Shown here one piece after another: positions 22,382-32,654 of a stretch of 64,000 nt of DNA. Source of the stretch: Cryptomeria japonica (taxonomy: Eukaryota; Streptophyta; Pinopsida; Cupressales; Cupressaceae); the NCBI RefSeq assembly GCF_030272615.1, contig NC_081407.1, positions 100,857,897-100,921,896 on the forward strand. Reading direction: 5' to 3'. The number at the start of each line of letters is the position of its first letter. Positions within the stretch are counted from its first letter, which is position 1. A program made the position numbers and the translations under genes. The notes beneath the pieces are model-generated. The model was not told where the DNA came from. It worked only from the letters and a program-made list of their open reading frames with translations, and made no database searches.

Positions 22382-24436
22382 ATCTTCATCAAGTGTGAAT
22401 GAATCCTATCATACCATACTCTCAGTGCTTTCTTTAATCCATATAATGCCTTATGCAACTTACATACCATGTCTTTCTCATCAGTTAGAGCATAACCATC
22501 TAGCCTCTCAATGTATACTTCTTATTTTAGTATTCCATTCAAAAATGTTGACTTTACATTCATCTGGTATACTTTGAATCCCTTGTGTGTTGCAAATACA
22601 AGTAAATTTATGATACCTTCTAGTCTAGCCACTGGTGCAAAAGTCTCACCATAATCTTCTCCTTCTTCTTGTGCATAACCTTTTCAAACCAATCTAGCTT
22701 TATTGTGAACTACAACACCATCTTCATTCAGCTTGTTCTTGAAAAAACCACTTAGTACCACATTTTTATTTACCGATTAGGGTACTAGAGTCCAAGTGTT
22801 TTTCTTCTCAATTTGTTAAAGCTCCTCCTCCATAGCTTTAACCCAATGATCATCTCCAAATGCTTCCTTAGCAGTTCTAGGCTCAATAGTGGAGATCATG
22901 CAAAAATTCTCTCTGATTCTTTTTCTGGTCAATACTCCAACATCCTTATCTCCAATAATTTTCTAAGGATTGTGATTGAGTCTCATATACCTCAAAATAA
23001 CATAATCATTATCTTTAGGCTCTTCTCCATTGTTAACATCATCTTCTTCTGAATCTACCTATTTCGGTTGAACTGGTACAACAATATTCTCTTTACTGGT
23101 TTTAGGTTTCATAGGTTCTGGTTTCAAAAACAAAATTCAAGGATCTTCATCCTTTTTCTCCACACTAGTTTTCCCTGAGACTTCAAGATACTCATTCACT
23201 CGAACATCAACATTCTCAATGATTCTCTATGTCTGGTTGTTATAACATTTGTAGTCCTTACTCTTGGTGGAATAACCAAGAAATATACCTTCATCACTTT
23301 TAGCCTCAAACTTGCTAATATAGCCACCTTTCTTAATAAAAAATTTTCTACCAAATATATTGAAATATCTAACATTAGGTGATCTACCATACCAGTATTC
23401 ATAAGGAGTCTTGTCCTTACCTCTTTTTACCAAAATCTTGTTCATTGTATAGACAGTTGTGTTGACAGCTTCTCTCCAAAAAGTCTTCGCTACACCTCCT
23501 TGTATCAACATTGTCCTAGCAACTTCAACAACTGAACGGTTGTTTCTCTCTACAATACCATTCTGTTGTAGTTTCCTCATTGCATAAATTTGTCATTTGA
23601 TACCATTTTCGTCACAATATCTAGTGAATTCCTTAAAAGTAAATTCTCCACCTTGATCAGTCCTCAGACACTTTATCTTCTTACCACTCTCCTTTTCAGC
23701 TAAGGCCCTGAATGCCTTGAACTTACTAAATGCCTCTGTTTTATCCTTCAAGAATGTGACCCACATCATCCTTGAGCAATCATCAGTGAAGATCATGAAA
23801 TATCTATCACCTCAAATACTTTTAGTCCTTATTGGTCCATAGAGGTTTGTATGAACCAAATCTAATAGATGTTCCACTAAAAAATATTTTCTTGAAAGTT
23901 GAGGATGTCATCTTTCCCAACTAACATTCCTTACATAGAGAATTAACTAGTTTGTCCAACTAAGATAAACTTCTCACTATCTTTAAATTACTCACTTTAA
24001 CAATGTTATCAAAATTTATATGACAAAATATCCTATGCCAAATCCAACTATCATCTACTTTAGCAATTAAACAGTTGCTTATTTTAGGATTCAGGTGAAA
24101 CAAGTTACCTTTAGTCTAATTTCTGGTTGCAATCAGTTCACCTTTGCTTCCATAGATTTTTCACATACCATTCTTAAACTCCAATGAGTATCCTTTGTCA
24201 TTGAGTTGGGCAACACTCAATAGATTATTCTTTAGACCTTCAACCCAGTAGACATCATTTGGACTACTCTTTCCATTAAGAGAAATAGTTCCCTTACCTT
24301 TAACCATGCAGGGTGAGTCATTACCAAATTGTACAACTCCACCATCAAATTCCTTCAAAGAAAGAAATTTGCTCCAGTCACCGGTCATGTGATGTGGACA
24401 ACCACTATCAATGATCCAATCATCATAATTATCCAT
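22382..24436 (-). pseudogene. Copia protease, integrase and RT N-terminal half
   Basis: From high to low coordinates. Protease: WIIDSGCPHHMTGDWSKF with the catalytic Asp-Ser-Gly intact (about 24415). GAG-pre-integrase zone: KNNLLSVAQLNDKGYSLEF. Integrase core: IFTDDCSRMMWVTFLKDK, RTDQGGEFTFKEFTRYCDEN and QQNGIVERNNRSVVEVARTM, so the Asp, Asp and Glu signature regions are visible (23796-23520). Integrase C-terminus: TPYEYWYGRSPNVRYFNIFG and SDEGIFLGYSTKSKDYKCYN. RT start: LHKALYGLKKALRVWYDRIH near 22450-22400, ending at the solo LTR. Interrupted by stops between blocks. Confidence 0.88.
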
Positions 24437-24454
24437 TCATGAAACTAAAGCCTT

Positions 24455-25174
24455 CTAATTAGATGTTTCCTCTTTAGTGGCTACAAAAACAATGTCTTCA
24501 TTAGCATCACCATCAGATTCCTCATCAGTGATACCACCATCAACTACAATAAAATAATCTCTTTTGCCTTTTCCCTTGTACTTCTTGAATTTCTCTTGTT
24601 TGTGCTCATTATCACCATCAGGACAGTTAGTAGCTATGTGTCCAATCTTGTTGCATGCAAAATATTTTGAAGGTAATTTACCTCTATATTGATCGATACC
24701 TCTGGGCAACTGCTTGGCCAACAATGCTTCAAGCTCAACCAAACTATCTTCATCATCAACTTCTCTGCTAGATCTAGATTCATGACAGTGACTAACATCT
24801 CTACTTTTCCTCATAGATGGGTTAGAAACAAAATCTCTAAATGTTGATTCAGATTTCTGAACACTACCATCATAACCATTTAATTCAAAAGCAGTAAGCC
24901 TACCAATGCTGGAGTCAAGGGTTACCTTGGTTTTGTCAATAGATTCCAAATCCTGAATGACTGCAACTTGGATAGCATAGACTAGTAGAAGGTTTCTCAA
25001 TACCTTACTAACCACTGTGGCATCTTCCACTTTACCACAAACACTCTTGATCTTACCTACTATCTCTTTTATCCTTTGACCATATTGTTGGATATTCTCA
25101 CCTTCAACCATCCACATGTCACCAAACTTTCCTCTTAGACTTTCTTCCTTGGCAATCTCTTCAAGTTTCCTCAT
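24455..25174 (-). pseudogene. Copia gag C-terminal part with zinc knuckle
   Basis: A 239-codon open frame of the nested copia element. It has the UBN2 end (ESLRGKFGDMWMVEGENIQQ, then VVSKVLRNLLLVYAIQVAVI), a linker with TAFELNGYDG, an acidic segment (DDEDSLVELEALLAKQLPRG) and a zinc knuckle, YFACNKIGHIATNC, in which the first of the CCHC residues appears as Tyr. A Lys-rich then acidic tail follows. The N-terminal gag part between 25175 and the primer site at 25482 is present but broken. It leads into the protease about 20 bp downstream. Confidence 0.85.
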
Positions 25175-25481
25175 ATGTAGTCTCTAGACCATGGACATCT
25201 ACATACTCTACATCAGACAAAGGACTGATAATAGCATCCAGTGCTTGATTATTATCTTGTTGCTTTTTTTTTCTGATCACCAATCATAATCCCACTAGGT
25301 GCAGCATACTAAGTATTAACATGTTATGAGTATTGATTTCCAAGACTCTTGATATAAATTTTCATTCTATCGCTCCATATCCTATAGTTCTCTCTATTAA
25401 ACTTTGGACCTTCCTTCTTCATCATGTTCTACAAGATCTTTACCTCAAACTGTTAGGCTTAGACCTTAGAGGACCTAAGAA

Positions 25482-25493
25482 TCTCTTATACCA
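25482..25493 (-). other. Degenerate primer binding site
   Basis: The minus strand reads TGGTATAAGAGA, ten of twelve bases matching the initiator-Met primer site, two bases from the 5' LTR end. Confidence 0.8.
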
Positions 25494-25495
25494 AT

Positions 25496-26873
25496 TGATG
25501 GTATGATGAAAGAACAAGGATCCGGTCAACTACTAAGAGGGGGGGTGAATCAGTAGATAGAAAAACTGATAAAATTCACCAATCTCAAAATTAATCTCTC
25601 AAAAGTAAACTTAGAACTATCAATGCAATATCACTATCAAGATAAAATTGTCAAGCTAAACCGGTTGACTGTTACAACAAATTAACAGTAAAAACTTGAA
25701 ACTCACAAAAATCCAAGTACTTTTACTTGACATAAGTAAAACTTCATTTAATATTGTTGTCAGTTATCATGACTTATCAAAGTGGATTAAGTAGTTAATA
25801 AAATCAACCATAGAGAACATAACCACAAAAATATTCACCACTTGACACAATATTTTTCACATGTAAACCCAAATGGGAAAAACTATCTGAACTCTTTTGA
25901 AGTTTACCCTATTAGGAGCCAAGCCTATTAAAGCTTTTCCAAAAAGTCCTATTAAGAACAGATCATGTTAAGGACCACCCGTTTAAGGAATTGACTATAA
26001 TGCCTTGTTAGAAGCAATAACCTATGAGGAGTAACCTTTTTAAAGGAATTAGAATCCAAGCTAATGGATCATTTTGTTAGAGGATTTGAATAGCACCAAG
26101 CTTATTAGAGCTTACTCAGTTAGGGGATCTCAATCTGTTGTAATTGTTAGAAAACAATAGGAGTTTGTTGATCTATTTGAATAGCACTAGACTTGCTTGT
26201 TCATATCCTTCTCCTATTTTCCTTTACTCAAATTGTAGATACATCATCCGGTTTGGAAACCACACACTCAACTAAAAATTTTCCAACTTTGAAACTAAAC
26301 AACTCATCAACCTTATAAACAAATAGATTAGGTTGGTAACACAACAAAAACCTAATTCACATAGAGATTACAAAAAGTCGGTTCAAGTATGATCGTTGGA
26401 TTACATAACAATCTCTACACATCATTCAAGAAAGCATCGATTGCTCCTTGATCATCACTTCATTGAGCTTACTAACTCATCACGCACTTTGCATTACATG
26501 CAGTATACTTGATCATTCCCAAGACAAAAATTGTTACCTCAATGTGCCAAATACACTTTGAAACTCTCTTCATACAATATGCATAGATGCCATAATCATT
26601 ACCATTCACCATCAGATCATAAACCAATATAACCAATTTAACAAACTTAATCGGTTAGGGTTTATCAAAACAATAGGTAGGGTTTACCTATTTAACACTC
26701 CAATACTTAGCAATACCAGTTCACTCCAAAAACTTACCTACTGGTTACAGTTTCCTTTCACTAGCTCTTCCTACCAGTTACAAAACAACATTACAATAAT
26801 ATCATTACTAGTTTAATTGACATCAATGACAATATTAAATCTCATTAATGCAATCTTCATGCAAATTCCAACA
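25496..26873 (-). repeat. 5' LTR of nested copia element
   Basis: Partner of 18151-19538, with the same TGATGGTATGATGAAA and ATTCCAACA ends and right-hand duplication AAAGG at 26874-26878. A deletion of roughly 28 bp at about 25885 removes most of the hairpin module that the 3' LTR keeps. Confidence 0.92.
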
Positions 26874-27469
26874 AAAGGACCTATTGGCAAGCATCAAGAG
26901 GTTATCACAGAACTGATCCATCCTCATTCTCAACTTGCAAAAGATGAATCAGGACTAGGATATGGCCAACATATCCAACTTCTACAAAATCAAGATCATT
27001 AAAATTCCCAAAGGAAAATAAATGAGACATATAACGAGAAATTATGGAAAGATGTAATACACCAATCAGCTAAGAAGACAAAAAAATAACAAGAGGATGA
27101 AGAATATGAGAAATAAGAAGAGGAGCTCGCTATTCAAAGAGAGGAAGCTTCCTATAAATGGATACATCATGTAACAAGACCTGATCAAGCTAAATCTGAG
27201 CCACAACATGAAGAGGAACCTATTATTCAAAGGGAGGAGACTGTTTATGAATAAATCTAAAGAGTACAAACAAGAATAGAACCCAAATCAATACAAGCCA
27301 AAAAACTTGTATCGATTATCAGTGACCTCTTCTTACCATACAACATTCATGTTAGATTCAGTGGGGTAACTTTAGATGGTGATTCTGAAACATATTCCAA
27401 TGAGTATGAATGTGACACTTGTTCTGATGTCATTTAATACATTGAGGTGGATACAATCCATACATATAC
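26874..27469 (+). pseudogene. Gypsy polyprotein segment between insertions
   Basis: Continuation of the gypsy frame after the copia insertion. It starts in the G-patch-like stretch (KGPIGKHQEVITELIHPHSQ) and continues through LAKDESGLGYGQHIQ, a Glu/Lys-rich region (about 27060-27250) and SIISDLFLPYNIHVRFSGVT before the solo LTR at 27470. Stops are common. This is the poorly conserved linker between protease and RT. Confidence 0.65.
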
Positions 27470-28793
27470 TGATGGTATGATGAATTAATAAGGATCCAGA
27501 CAACTACTAAGAGAGGGGGTGAATCAATAGATAGAAAACAAACTAATCTTTCACCAAAATTAAAAACCAACTCATAAAACAATTCCTTAACTAACCGGTT
27601 CAAACACTAAACAATAAACTGTAGCTGCACTTACAAGTTTATGAGTTAACTGATATAACAAAATAACAATATAACAAATATAAAACATCAAACCATTTTA
27701 CCAAAACATGAAACCACTTTACTAACAATAGTAAAAGCACATTTCATATTACTGTCGGCCATCTTAACATAGCTAAGTGGCTTTATCACTTAAGCAAATT
27801 AACCATATCAAAAACATAACCACAAAAACCATTCACCAATTGACACAATGATTTTGACGTGGAAACCCAAATGGGAAAAACCACTATGGGGATGAATACC
27901 CACAAGTATTTTGAACTCTTCTCAAGTTCACCCTTTTAGGAGCCAAGCCTATTAAAGCTTTACAAAATGTCCTATTAGGAACAGATCCTATTATAGAATG
28001 CCCTATCAAGGGATTGACTATAATGCCATATTAGAAGCAATACCTTATTAGGAGTAACCTCGGTAGAGGATTTAAAAATCCAAGCTAATGGATCACTTGG
28101 TTAGAGGATTTAGAAAACACCAAGCCTGTGAAATCTTACCCTATTAAGGGATTTAACTATTATAATTGTTAGAGAACAATAGGGTTTATGCTAATCTGGT
28201 AAATAGCACTATCTGCTTGATCAGATCCTTTTCAACACTACAACAAAACAACTCATCAACTTTATAGGCAAAACAATAGGTCGGTAATACATCACAAAAC
28301 CTAAGATCTCATAGAGATTACAAATAAAAATTGGTTCAAACATGACCATTGGATTACATAGCAATCATTGCACATTGTCCAAGACAACCTCAACCACTCC
28401 TTGATCACAACTCATCAAAACCTGTAACTCATCATGTGGTTTCCACTTCATGCAATGCACTTGCTGATTCCCAAGATAAAATAGTTATCTCTATGTGCCA
28501 AAAACACTTTGAAACTCATCACATGCAACCATGCATATGTGGCATAACTATCACCTATCACCATTTGTTCATAGATCAACACAAATCAACACAACCGATT
28601 CACCAAGCTCCATCGGTTAGGGTTTGGCACATCAACAGGTAGGGTTACCAATTGATCTCCTTACTTCTTAAGGAATACTGGTTTCTATCACTTGCACAAC
28701 TACCGGTTCCAAAACAACATCATTGCCTTTTACAATTGAAATCAATAACAATACTTGAACTTCATAATACAATCTTCATGCAATATACGAACA
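27470..28793 (-). repeat. Solo copia-type LTR with target duplication TATAC
   Basis: 1324 bp, starting TGATGGTATGATGAATTA in plus orientation and ending ATACGAACA. Perfect duplications TATAC lie at 27465-27469 and 28794-28798. It is a third copy of the same family as the LTRs at 18151 and 25496, in the same orientation, but has no internal region. It holds the hairpin module at 27856-27905 and the GTTAGAGGATTT-type array at about 27935-28180. Confidence 0.93.
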
Positions 28794-28798
28794 TATAC

Positions 28799-30112
28799 AC
28801 CCATACCTTCCAAAGGACAAGGTTTGAGGCCTAGATTATTTAAATTTAGACCACTACATATCTATGAGGCTAGTGAGAACGAGAAACATCAATATGAAAT
28901 GGCAAACATCAAAGAGAGTACCATCGAAAACCTTGATACAGTCATAGAATTTGATACATCCAATGACAACTATGACAATGTCTCCATCATGACTCTTAAA
29001 GTAGCAGACCTTGACCCACCAAATGATTTCATACCTCTCATATATCTTGAACTTATAGATTGGGAACCACTTGAACACATTGAGATGCCAACCTTTCAAA
29101 ATGATGATGCCATTATCCAATACCTTTCCTCAGTCAAACCAAAAACATGCTCCACCAGTGAATCCCATAATGATGTATGCAATCAATAGAGTGCCAAGTC
29201 TCTTAGTTGCAAAATGAACAACATCAAAAATTGATCTAATGGTGAAAACCATTTAATGGTAGTATTAGATCATAAAAAGGTAAAAACAAAGGATGTATCC
29301 AATGGTGAAAACATCTTTCAGGTGCCTGAGGATGTGATACTTAACACTCTTCCTGAACATTATCAGGAAAGATCTGCAATTTTGATTGAGCCAACTCAAT
29401 CAATCAATATCGGTACTAAAATAGCAGCAAGAACCATACATCTAGCAAAATCATTAATGGAACAAGAAAGACCTAACTTTGTCAAATCCTTCAAGGAGAA
29501 GAAAACCAATTTTGCTTGGTCTTATGCAGATTTGCCAAGGGTTGATCCAGATCTTATCATGCATTGCTTATCTATATCTACTAGAGCTAAACCTGTCAAA
29601 CAAAAACTAAGAAAGATGAACCCACTTGTCGCCATATTGGTTAAAGCGGAGCTAAAGAAGTTACTAGATGTCAATTTTATCTGACCTATAAACTATACCA
29701 AATGGATCTCTAACATTGTGTCAGTATATAAACCAATAAAAGCATCAGGATTTGTACAGACTTCAAGGACCTCAACAAGGCCTATCCAAAAGATGTTTTT
29801 CCTCTACCAAGCATCGATACAATTGTGTATCTCATGATAGGACACACAATTCTATCACTCATGAATGGTTTTTCAATCTACAACCAAATCAAGATAGCTC
29901 CAGAGGATTAGGATAAAATGGTATTCACATGTCTGTGGGGTACATATTGTTGGAATGCCATGCCTTTTGGTGTGGCCTATCAAAGAGCAATGACAACAAT
30001 CTTCCATGACATGATGCATACTTTTATGGAGGATTATGTCGATGAATTGCTAGCCAAATCATTCACAAGAGTAGGCGACTTGGACATTGTTGATAAAATA
30101 TTTCAGAGATGA
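28799..30112 (+). pseudogene. Gypsy RT region, N-terminal and catalytic part
   Basis: The first part is a long acidic linker (FRPLHIYEASENEKHQYEMA; MTLKVADLDPPNDFIPLIYL). Then EERSAILIEP-like sequence, FVKSFKEKKTNFAWSYADLP and HCLSISTRAKPVKQKLRKMN, which mark the entry to gypsy RT. After a stop at 29682, fingers and palm are in shifted frames: TDFKDLNKAYPKDVFPLPSI and ILSLMNGFSIYNQIKIAPED. The last open part has WNAMPFGVAYQRAMTTIFHD and MEDYVDELLAKS. The catalytic YVDD reads YVDE. Confidence 0.85.
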
Positions 30113-30857
30113 GCAATTCAATGTCAAATTAAATACTAAAAAGTGTGTTTTCGGGGTCACATCCAGAAAAATATTGGGCTACATTGTATTAGAAAAAGGC
30201 ATCGAGGTGGATCCCATGAAGGTCCAAGCTATCATGGGAATGCCGCCTCCAAATAACATTAGTCAGCTACGATCTCTTCAAGGCAGGCTACAATATATTA
30301 GAAGGTTCATTGCTCAATTAGCAGACAAATGTCTCCCATTCAACCATCTAATTCATAAAAATGTACCTTTTAGATGGGAGGACAAGTGTGCAGAATCATT
30401 CCATCAACTGAAGAAATATCTCATGAATCCGCCCATTTTGGTGCCACTTATAGCGGGTAAACCACTCATTCTCTACATATTAGCAACAAAAGTGTCACTG
30501 GGGGCATTACTAGCACAGGAAAAATCAACGAGAAAGGAAAGAGCCATCTATTACATGAGTAGGACACTTAATGACTACAAAATCAAATACACATTCATCA
30601 AAAAAGCTTATTTATCTATGGTGTTTTCTTCCCAAAATTTGCAACACTATATGTTAGCTCATACTATCAATCTAGTAGCAAAGATCGACCCACTAAAAGG
30701 CTTACTCAGTAAAGCCACTCTCACAAGGAGGTTAGCAAAATGGGTCATGATCCTAAGTGAGTTTGACATTCAGTACATGGAACGAAGGGCTATCAAAGGA
30801 CAAGCAATAGAAGATCAACTAGCTAAAGCACCCCTACCAAATAAACATCCACTATAG
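30087..30857 (+). pseudogene. Gypsy RT thumb and first RNase H
   Basis: A 256-codon open frame. Thumb and connection: KLNTKKCVFGVTSRKILGYI, VDPMKVQAIMGMPPPNNISQ, LRSLQGRLQYIRRFIAQLAD. RNase H: LILYILATKVSLGALLAQEK, ERAIYYMSRTLNDYKIKYTF and HYMLAHTINLVAKIDPLKGL. It ends with LAKWVMILSEFDIQYMERRA and IKGQAIEDQLAKAPLP. The block order and wording are those of Tat-type elements. It overlaps the end of the preceding catalytic frame by a frameshift. Confidence 0.88.
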
Positions 30858-31328
30858 GTGGAATTTATAGATATAGATGTACTCACTACTACACCAAAGT
30901 AATGGACCCCATACTTTTATGGATCCTATATGCAGCATGGATTGGGTGCTGGCATCTTGTTTGTTACTCCAGAAAGACAGATAATTCCGAGATCCTATAG
31001 GTTGATGTTCCCATGCACCAATAATATCACTGAGTATGAAGCTCTAGTGACAGGAATCAAGATATCCATGGAGTGGAAAATCACATAATTGAAAGTCTAT
31101 GGGGACTCTCAATTAGTTATCAATCAGATCAATGATGACTATCAAATAAAGGGCGATAAGTTAATGCCCTACAAACGCATGGTGGATGATTTTAAGAAAT
31201 ACTTTGTACACATCACATTTGAGAAGATTCCAAGGGTAGACAATAGAGTTGTTGACGCAATGGCCACCATTTCCTCACTCCTAAAAATTCCAAATAGAAA
31301 TAATCATTATAAATTCTTGGTGGAGTAA
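30858..31328 (+). pseudogene. Second (archaeal-type) RNase H of Tat lineage
   Basis: A second RNase H follows the first. It reads FYGSYMQHGLGAGILFVTPE, then TNNITEYEALVTGIKISMEW, VYGDSQLVINQINDDYQIKG and VDNRVVDAMATISSLL. The Glu, the second Asp and the last Asp of the active site are present. The first Asp (usually FDGS) reads Tyr. A TAA at 31087-31089 breaks the frame. Duplicated RNase H is an established mark of Tat-type gypsy elements. Confidence 0.82.
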
Positions 31329-32654
31329 TTATTTTCCCCTACATATGACAATCTAGAATCCCAAGTCATCTATTCACTAAATGGTTCTGATTCACCCCTT
31401 TATGGGAAGATATATACCCTCTTGAAAGACAATACCCTTCCATGAGACTTATCTCATAACAAAAAATGCATCTTTATATGACAAGCAACCCACTATACCT
31501 TAACCACTGATATGCTTTATTGCAGAGGTCTTGATGGTACTCTTCTTCGATGCCTTGATCAGAATGAATCTAGCTCCGTCTTACATGAGCTTCATGAAGG
31601 TATTTATGGAACACATTCTAGTGGTCCTACTCTTGCCAAGAAACTTCTGAGGATTGGATATTATTGGCTAAAAATGGAAAAAGAGTTCTACCAGTTTGCT
31701 AGGAAATATCCTAAATGTCATATTCATGGAAATCTTATACATGCACCAGCATAGTAGTTGCAACCATTCAATACATCATGGCCTTTTTGATAATGGGGAC
31801 TCAACCTAGTAGGAAAGATTCATCCTTCCTCCTCAAATGGATACAAATTTATCATCATAGCCACTGAGTACTTCACCAAGTAGATTGAGGTAGTTCCATT
31901 GACTACAGTGACTGGTAAGCAGATAGCTTCCTTCATTCTAAACTACCTCATATGTCGCTACAACATCCCTAGTTCTATTGTCATATATAATGGACAACCT
32001 TGCAAAAATCAAGATGTAGATGAACTTTGTGAGCGATTCCATATCTAGGATCACTTTTCAACACCTTACTATCCACAAGGGAATGCCCAAGCAAAGGCCT
32101 CAAACAAAATAATCTTGAAGATCCTCAAGAAGATAGTGAATGATGCTGGTAAAGATTGGCATGTCCAGCTTAATCTTGAACTTTGGGCCTATAGAACAAG
32201 TATTCTCACACCTATAGGAGCTACACCGTACTCATTGGTGTATGGATCAAAAGCTATCCTACCTATTGATGTAGAGATTCCATCACTCTGGGTATCATTG
32301 AAAGGCCTCATTCCAGATGAGGAGTATCGATTCAACAAAGTACAAGAGCTAGAGCTACTAGATGAATGCTGACAACATTCCATTGATCATCTCAAGGCAT
32401 ATCAGCAATCAATGTGTCAAATCTACAATCACAAGGTCATCCCAAGGGCATTCAAAGTTGGTGACCTAGTCCTAAAGGAAAATCCTCGAAATCAACAAGA
32501 TTGAGAAAAGAAGGGAAAATTTGAACCCAATTGGTTGCAACCCTTTGTCATCATATCGGCTTATGAATCAAGGGAATATTAGTTATCAACTTTAGAGGGG
32601 GACATTCTTGACGAGCCAACCAACAACATCCATCTAAAAAAATTCTACACTTGA
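31329..32654 (+). pseudogene. Gypsy integrase
   Basis: The zinc-binding part is ELHEGIYGTHSSGPTLAKKL with RKYPKCHIHG, where the first Cys of the HHCC pair reads Tyr (31580-31730). The core has WGLNLVGKIHPSSSNGYKFI, IATEYFTK-stop-IEVVPL, IVIYNGQPCKNQD and GNAQAKASNKIILKILKKIV. At each usual DDE position another residue is found: Asn for Asp in WGLN, Tyr for Asp in IYNG, Lys for Glu in AKAS. The C-terminal part runs AYRTSILTPIGATPYSLVYG, VGDLVLKENPR, then KFEPNWLQPFVI and LKKFYT before the stop at 32652-32654. Confidence 0.85.

Larger units (their letters stand above)
18151..26873 (-). mobile_element. Complete copia element with 1.4 kb LTRs nested in the gypsy element
   Basis: A minus-strand copia retrotransposon bounded by LTRs 18151-19538 and 25496-26873 and by the duplication AAAGG. 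It carries primer site, gag, protease, integrase, RT, RNase H and polypurine tract in copia order. The RT is interrupted by a solo LTR (20879-22376). The two LTRs look roughly 85-90% identical by eye over their first 200 bp, so the insertion is not recent. Coding parts are better preserved than in the other elements here but still have stops. Removed of its insert, the element is about 7.2 kb. Confidence 0.92.

Noticed and set aside
22152-22577. A 141-codon plus-strand frame
   Set aside because: It spans the edge of a minus-strand solo LTR and the antisense of RT coding sequence; no domain is visible.
28349-29120. Plus-strand frames near 28349-28834 and the minus-strand frame at 28854-29120
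   Set aside because: The former lie in a solo LTR; the latter is antisense to the gypsy polyprotein linker.
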